The notes beneath the pieces were generated by a model. The model ran no database searches, was not told where the DNA came from, and saw nothing but the letters and a program-made list of their open reading frames with translations. A program made the translations under genes and the position numbers. From Parasponia andersonii (lineage: Eukaryota > Streptophyta > Magnoliopsida > Rosales > Cannabaceae), in the NCBI GenBank assembly GCA_002914805.1, contig JXTB01000503.1, positions 219,000 to 282,999 of the forward strand: a DNA stretch of 64,000 nucleotides, given 5' to 3'. Positions 59,338-64,000 of this stretch are shown piece by piece (position 1 is the stretch's first letter; each line of letters starts with the position of its first letter).

Positions 59338-61015
59338 TGGATCGAATATCAGGCTTACCAGAACACATACGACACCAAATCTTGAACCATCTTCCTCGCA
59401 AATGCGTACGTAGCTCGAGCTTCCACTCTCTCAAAATCATGGAGATTCGCTTGCATCATCTCCTTTCCGGATCGCACCTTCTCGGAGTGTTGCACGCTCG
59501 AACACGATGGATTTCTTGAACCACATGGCGGAGTCTCTGCGATTCCGTCTCTCGTTTTGGGACGACGACGTGGAGATAATAGAGCTCTTCATCTCAGCCA
59601 TGGTCACCGACGCGCACACCGCTTACGCCATTGCCCAATTGATCTCCCAAGCCCAGAGCCGTAACCCCAAGGTCATTCAACTCAGAAGCATGTCCTCAAT
59701 CCAAGACTGCAGCTTTTAGGTTTAACGAGTCTCTGTTGGACCCGATCCTCGCCTGCAAGTCGCTCGATGAATTCTCTCTTAGAGAGTTTCGTGTTATATT
59801 CTCGAAGAGTCAAACATGATGGACCTCTAAATAATGTTGTTTTGGACGAAGACACCTTGCAGAGCATTTTATCTGCGTCGCCTCTGCTCTGCTCGAAGAC
59901 TTGGTCCTCGACGACGTCAGGGGTTTGTGGAAGCTCTATGTTTGTATCCCAAAGCTCAAAACAATGACGATGATCACGAGGGTGTTCCATAGGTATATTG
60001 TAGGAGGTGTTGAGCTTGAGACCATGAATCTTCAGTCCTTAACACTGTCTGCGCCGTTTGACTATTAATGTTATTTGCGCTCTTCGAGATGTAAACGAAT
60101 TAAAAACTCTTTGTTTGGATGGTGACTTTTTGGATCTAGAGCTTATTTCAGAGCTTTCTCAACTTGAGAATCTGGCTCTAAGTCTACCCTATATACCGAA
60201 GCAATGTCATTAAGATATTGAATTCTAATCTTAAGAGCTTGAGCTTGTGTTTAGGTAATCAGCCTTGTTTTCATTTGAAGTCATGAGCAGAGAACAACAC
60301 TCCCAAGCTTTGTTCCTTTATGTATTATTGCTTCAATAAAATAGTACTGCACTTCACAAGGTTTATTTTACCATAGTGATTTACTTGTTGATGTTTACAT
60401 CAGATTGTTTCCTTCTGTCGTTTCTCTGGATTGGGCTAATAATTGGCTCATTAAGCAGTGTGAGAAATTCTCTTCGTGTTTTTGAACACTGCAAACAGTT
60501 GAACCTGTTATGACCCAGCGGAGCGTCAGCAGCCATTCTCTCCAGAATAATGGGGCCCACCGCGTGGGTCTACCGTACTGGCGACTTGCAGGTCACCTAA
60601 ACTTAATAAGTTTAAGCCCTTGTTAGTTGTTGCTATTTCTATTATGAAGTCAATTTTGTAATTATGACTATAGACTAACATTCTTTCTAAATAAAAGCTG
60701 TCTAACACACTTGAGATCAAGGAGAGTTGCGGCCTAGTTTGCTTGCTTGTGTATCCTTTTTTAATATTTTCAAATGCGTGTGAATATTGTGATCTCTTTG
60801 GCCTCGGAAATATAATCTCCTCACGCTTCCGCTGCGTTTTTGTTCTTTGATCTCTAAAAGTAGTTTAACAACTATCATCTATCCATTTCGACAGATGCTC
60901 AACACGTGGTCTCACAGCTTTTAATTATTGATCTTTGCTGGGTTCCACAATCGTCCAAGTCCAACTGGTCCACTCCGCAGTGGGATGATCTGAAAATTAA
61001 ACTTAACAGATGATT

Positions 61016-61049
<34 letters not shown>

Positions 61050-61389
61050 GGCCGCTGTATCAGATGCACCCTCAGACTCTAGCTTAAAAGATTTGCATCT
61101 GTCCATTTGCTTAATTAAATTGTAAACAGTTCCAAACTATATTAAATCTAATCTTTTTCGTTTATATCTTTCATTTTGTAGATATAGTTAAATCTTGAGG
61201 TGATGATGATTAGAGACAGTTCTTCACTTGCTTCTCCCCATCCGCAATATATATGCTCTGAAGCATTTGAATGTGAAGATTTCAATACATGAGGGAAGCA
61301 AGTTTAGTGGCAGCTACACCATGCTAAAGCTTTTTCCTTTCCTAGAAACCGTTTTGGTTGAGACACCATCGGGTGCAGTCTTCTTGGAG
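59338..61389 (+). pseudogene. F-box/LRR pseudogene 4, heavily decayed, with exon 2 remnant
   Basis: Starts MDRISGLPEHIRHQILNHLP, nearly matching locus 3. The frame breaks near 59408 and 59515, stops at 59719, and breaks repeatedly after that. Recognisable pieces include FLNHMAESLRFRLSFWDDD and EDLVLDDVRGLWKL. After 60510 unrelated DNA interrupts it. A stretch at 61228-61389 (ALKHLNVKISIHEG, then LKLFPFLETVLVETPSGAVF and LE) matches exon 2 of the intact gene and still ends in a normal GT donor at 61390. Loci 3 and 4 therefore look like an adjacent duplication of the same ancestor. Confidence 0.83.
61017..61047. repeat. (TA)n microsatellite in F-box pseudogene 4
   Basis: A run of about 15 TA units within the interrupted intron region of the pseudogene. 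Confidence 0.9.
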
Positions 61390-62923
61390 GTACTATTCTT
61401 GTCTTCTTTGTTTCCCTTTCTAAGTTTCTTTCACGTTACTCATTAATAGTTAATAAATTTATAGTATTGCTTGAATCGTAAGAACCTTTCAAATGCCTGC
61501 ATGGTTAAAATAGAGAAAAGATTGTGTGGATGACACACACAGAAAAATATATTTTATATTATATGTTAAAATGATCTTTTAATACAGCTCCTCTCTTGCT
61601 GTATTGACACATTAGGTAGCTCATTCCTATATGGTAACAGCCACTTCTGGTCCTTGACCAAACTTGGGTGAATCTACTAAATTAATAATCTTTTTTAATT
61701 ATTTTAAGCCTTGCGAATTTATCAAATTGATAAAGAGACTCGGACAATATATAAACATTATAATATTAAGGATTTTTTTTTGGTAATTTCTACTTTCTCA
61801 ATCATGTTTTTCTTTCCGTATTGGAATCTATTTGTAATAATTTTATTATAAAAGTAAAAATAATGACTATTTATAGAGATTATGTTCAATATTATAGGCC
61901 CATTTGCTATAATTTTTACATTTTGCAGTAAAAGTTTAAAAAAAAAATTTCTTGAAAAAACTGGTGAATGACTTATTTCAGTTCACAATTTCTAATCCTG
62001 CGGATGACTAAACACTCCCAGAACCCAGATAACAACAAATTAAACGACCCTACTATCACCAAAGAAGAGGGCAAAGCAAACTCTATGGAGACTAGAGAAA
62101 CTAATTAATCTTCACAATTTTTAAACAAAATGAACTATTATACTAAAATATCTCTAAATTGATCATATAGATTATACTTTATAAACGTGCCTAGTGGCAT
62201 AATTTAAAATTTGACAATACTACGTAGCACTATTATGGGCAAGCTTGGTGGGCAGCGAACTTAATTACGTTTTATGATAGACGTTATTTTACAAGCATTT
62301 CACTACAATTAATTAAATCAACACACTTTATAAGCATGGTCAAGTCAGGTAAGGGATTATAATTGCTTCTGAACTGTTTCTAACTCATGGTCTCCGATTT
62401 AAGTAACTAAAATTTGCAAAATTAATGATAATGTTAGTTAGAATTTAGTTAAGCTGAGGTTAATAAGCTAAAAGAAGCACTCTCACTCTGTCCCTCTCTT
62501 TCTCCTGGGACTGCCCTTAGGCTGCTAATTTTTTCTAAAATCAGAAAAACTAAACTTATTGTGCTCATATTGAAAAGGGGCCAAAGAATTGTGCTCATGT
62601 TGAAATGGAAGAGTATACTTTCTTTCAAGTACTGTATTCAGAACAATAATATATATAAGGTTTTTTATGGAAAATTCAAGACAAAATTTTACTATACAAG
62701 GATAAGGAAATATGAATACAACCCATCAAAAGCAGACTTACAGATAAACAATTGAGAAAACGAATATAAGACTAAGAAAAATGGAAAAGAAAATTTCAAA
62801 AAAAAAAAAAAACCAACAAATTGGGCAACAGTTTTCTGTTATCCTTTTGGACTAGATATGTAAAATGTCTTCCTCTCAACTATATATCCTATCTATTTGC
62901 ATGAGCATCAGAGTGAAGTTTGA
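61390..62923. other. Intergenic region between F-box pseudogene 4 and the ABCG gene
   Basis: AT-rich DNA with no recognisable gene. The last 150 bases are the likely ABCG 3' UTR, transcribed leftward. The open frame at 62561-62755 has no domain. Confidence 0.5.
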
Positions 62924-64000
62924 TCATCTCCTCTGGAAGTTAAGGAACTTGATACCATAGGCGAAGACGAAGAAGAAAAGGAGGACCCAACCAACATGAG
63001 CAACCACCACAGGGATAAGGAAGTCATGTTCGTAGCCCAAGTTCTTTTTAAGGAATTCATTCACTTGCATTGTTTCACCCCCAGAAAGTGAAAGAGGACT
63101 GGTGATGTCACCGATTTGGGATGCGAAAAGGCCATAGATTGTCCAGGCAACTGGAGAACCCCAGTAGTACCACCTCCACCAGACCGGGATGAGCTGCACA
63201 TATTGAAGATTAATTGTTATTATTGGCAGAGAAAAACAATTGTATATATACCAAAGGTACGTAAATGCAGCCATGAAAACTCGGTAGAACTTTACTATTT
63301 GAATGATTCTTTAGACTTCAATGATTTGTTGTCATTTATGAGAAATGATATGAAGAGAAGAAGGAACAAAAACTCAGTTCGGCAAATGATTTTCAAGTCA
63401 TTTATGAAGACATGCTTGTAAGAAAAAGATGAAGAGTAACTTGGTTTCAGATCACATACCGGCCTGGGGATCATGAAACCAGAGAACAAGTTCCAGAAGC
63501 TGAGGAAGAAAGACATCACAATTGCAGCAATTTGATGGCCAGGTGTCAAGGCGACAACCATCATCCCGTACATTGAGAAGTAGGTAAAGCACATGAAGAT
63601 GAAGTAGTAGAAGTACAAGAACTTTTCAGCTGTCCACTCGTAGCCAATCATTGAATATAGAAGCATGCAGTACACAAAGGTCTGGATCAGAACATAGATT
63701 GTTTCAATAGCCACCTGCACCATAGAAAATATGAATCAGCAACAGGTATAGAAGAAGTAAATAAAAGTTGCATAGAAAAACATACATGACCGGTCATAAG
63801 TTCCAATCTCTTACCTGAGCAAATGCATAAGGTAATTCTGAGTACATCCCAGCTGCTCTTTCACGGTAAAAGACTGTTCTCTCAACTGAAACCACAGGTT
63901 GTACTGCAGAGGCATTGCTAGCACCAAGGAAAAGAACAGCAGCATAGGTAGCTCCCAAAAGATTGAGCAGGTCCTTTTGGCTTTCTCTGTTAACAATATT
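62924..64000 (-). CDS. PDR-type ABC transporter (ABCG subfamily), C-terminal exons, continues off the right edge
   Basis: Full-size ABCG/pleiotropic drug resistance pumps export terpenoids, hormones or other compounds across the plasma membrane; the substrate cannot be read here. Exons, in order, are 63986 (or beyond the window) to 63815, 63714-63460 and 63193-62924. The protein has [40 protein letters not shown] and AFAQ, then [17 protein letters not shown] with [12 protein letters not shown], then [20 protein letters not shown] and a final membrane segment ending [11 protein letters not shown]. These are the family's last transmembrane block and its conserved ERTVFYRE and SPVAWT motifs. The reading frame stays open to the edge, but AACAG at 63987 is a plausible acceptor, so the exon start is uncertain. 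Confidence 0.95.

Noticed and set aside
60511..60760. Possible LTR start (TGTTATGACCC) inside F-box pseudogene 4
   Set aside because: No matching end, duplication or second copy in the window; left as unrelated inserted DNA.
1..64000. CRISPR arrays, operons, prophage or rRNA/tRNA clusters
   Set aside because: Nothing of this kind was seen; gene structure and repeats are plant nuclear throughout.

Overview
This is nuclear DNA from a flowering plant, most likely a eudicot. The genes are intron-rich with GT/AG junctions, and the DNA between them is AT-rich and full of microsatellites. It also contains plant-type retrotransposons, TRIMs, MITEs and N-filled assembly gaps. The protein products closely resemble eudicot families, but the species cannot be fixed from the sequence alone.

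Left third (1-26 kb), conserved single-copy genes. A low-molecular-weight protein tyrosine phosphatase (+, 141-2680, 5 exons) converges on a GH100 alkaline/neutral invertase with a plastid-type N-terminus (-, 6175-10338, 6 exons). A class I histone deacetylase of the HDA9 type follows (-, 12319-18339, 14 exons). It shares a roughly 0.4-kb upstream region with a divergent gene for a cytochrome c oxidase subunit 7a-like protein (+, coding end 22230-22532). The 5' part of that last gene is disrupted by a microsatellite-rich tandem array and a single-N gap.

Middle and right (26-61 kb), an accessory region. Four F-box/LRR loci lie on the + strand. One is intact (26569-29059) and three are decayed (44235-46668, 57103-58224, 59338-61389). 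The DNA between them was expanded by transposons: a decayed Ty1/copia element (from 32292) whose 5' LTR was later split by a 3.1-kb solo LTR; two related solo LTRs of about 2.0-2.2 kb in inverted orientation; a very young TRIM; a Mutator-like MITE with a near-perfect 9-bp target duplication; and a foldback with roughly 200-bp arms inside an F-box pseudogene. A phylloplanin/Ole e 1-like secreted protein gene (41334-41921, -) and a probable cystatin-like fragment (53181-53640, -) also lie here.

Right edge (62.9-64 kb): the last exons of a PDR-type ABCG transporter (-), which continues beyond the window.

No prokaryotic-style system, CRISPR array, rRNA or tRNA was seen. The most informative observations are structural: nested transposons with readable target duplications, an F-box tandem family whose duplicated downstream flank can still be traced, a gap that hides the HDA9 catalytic motif and has a deducible wrong length, and a missing COX7a exon at a single N. 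Exon coordinates were derived by hand from reading frame, GT/AG junctions and remembered family protein order; no alignment was run.
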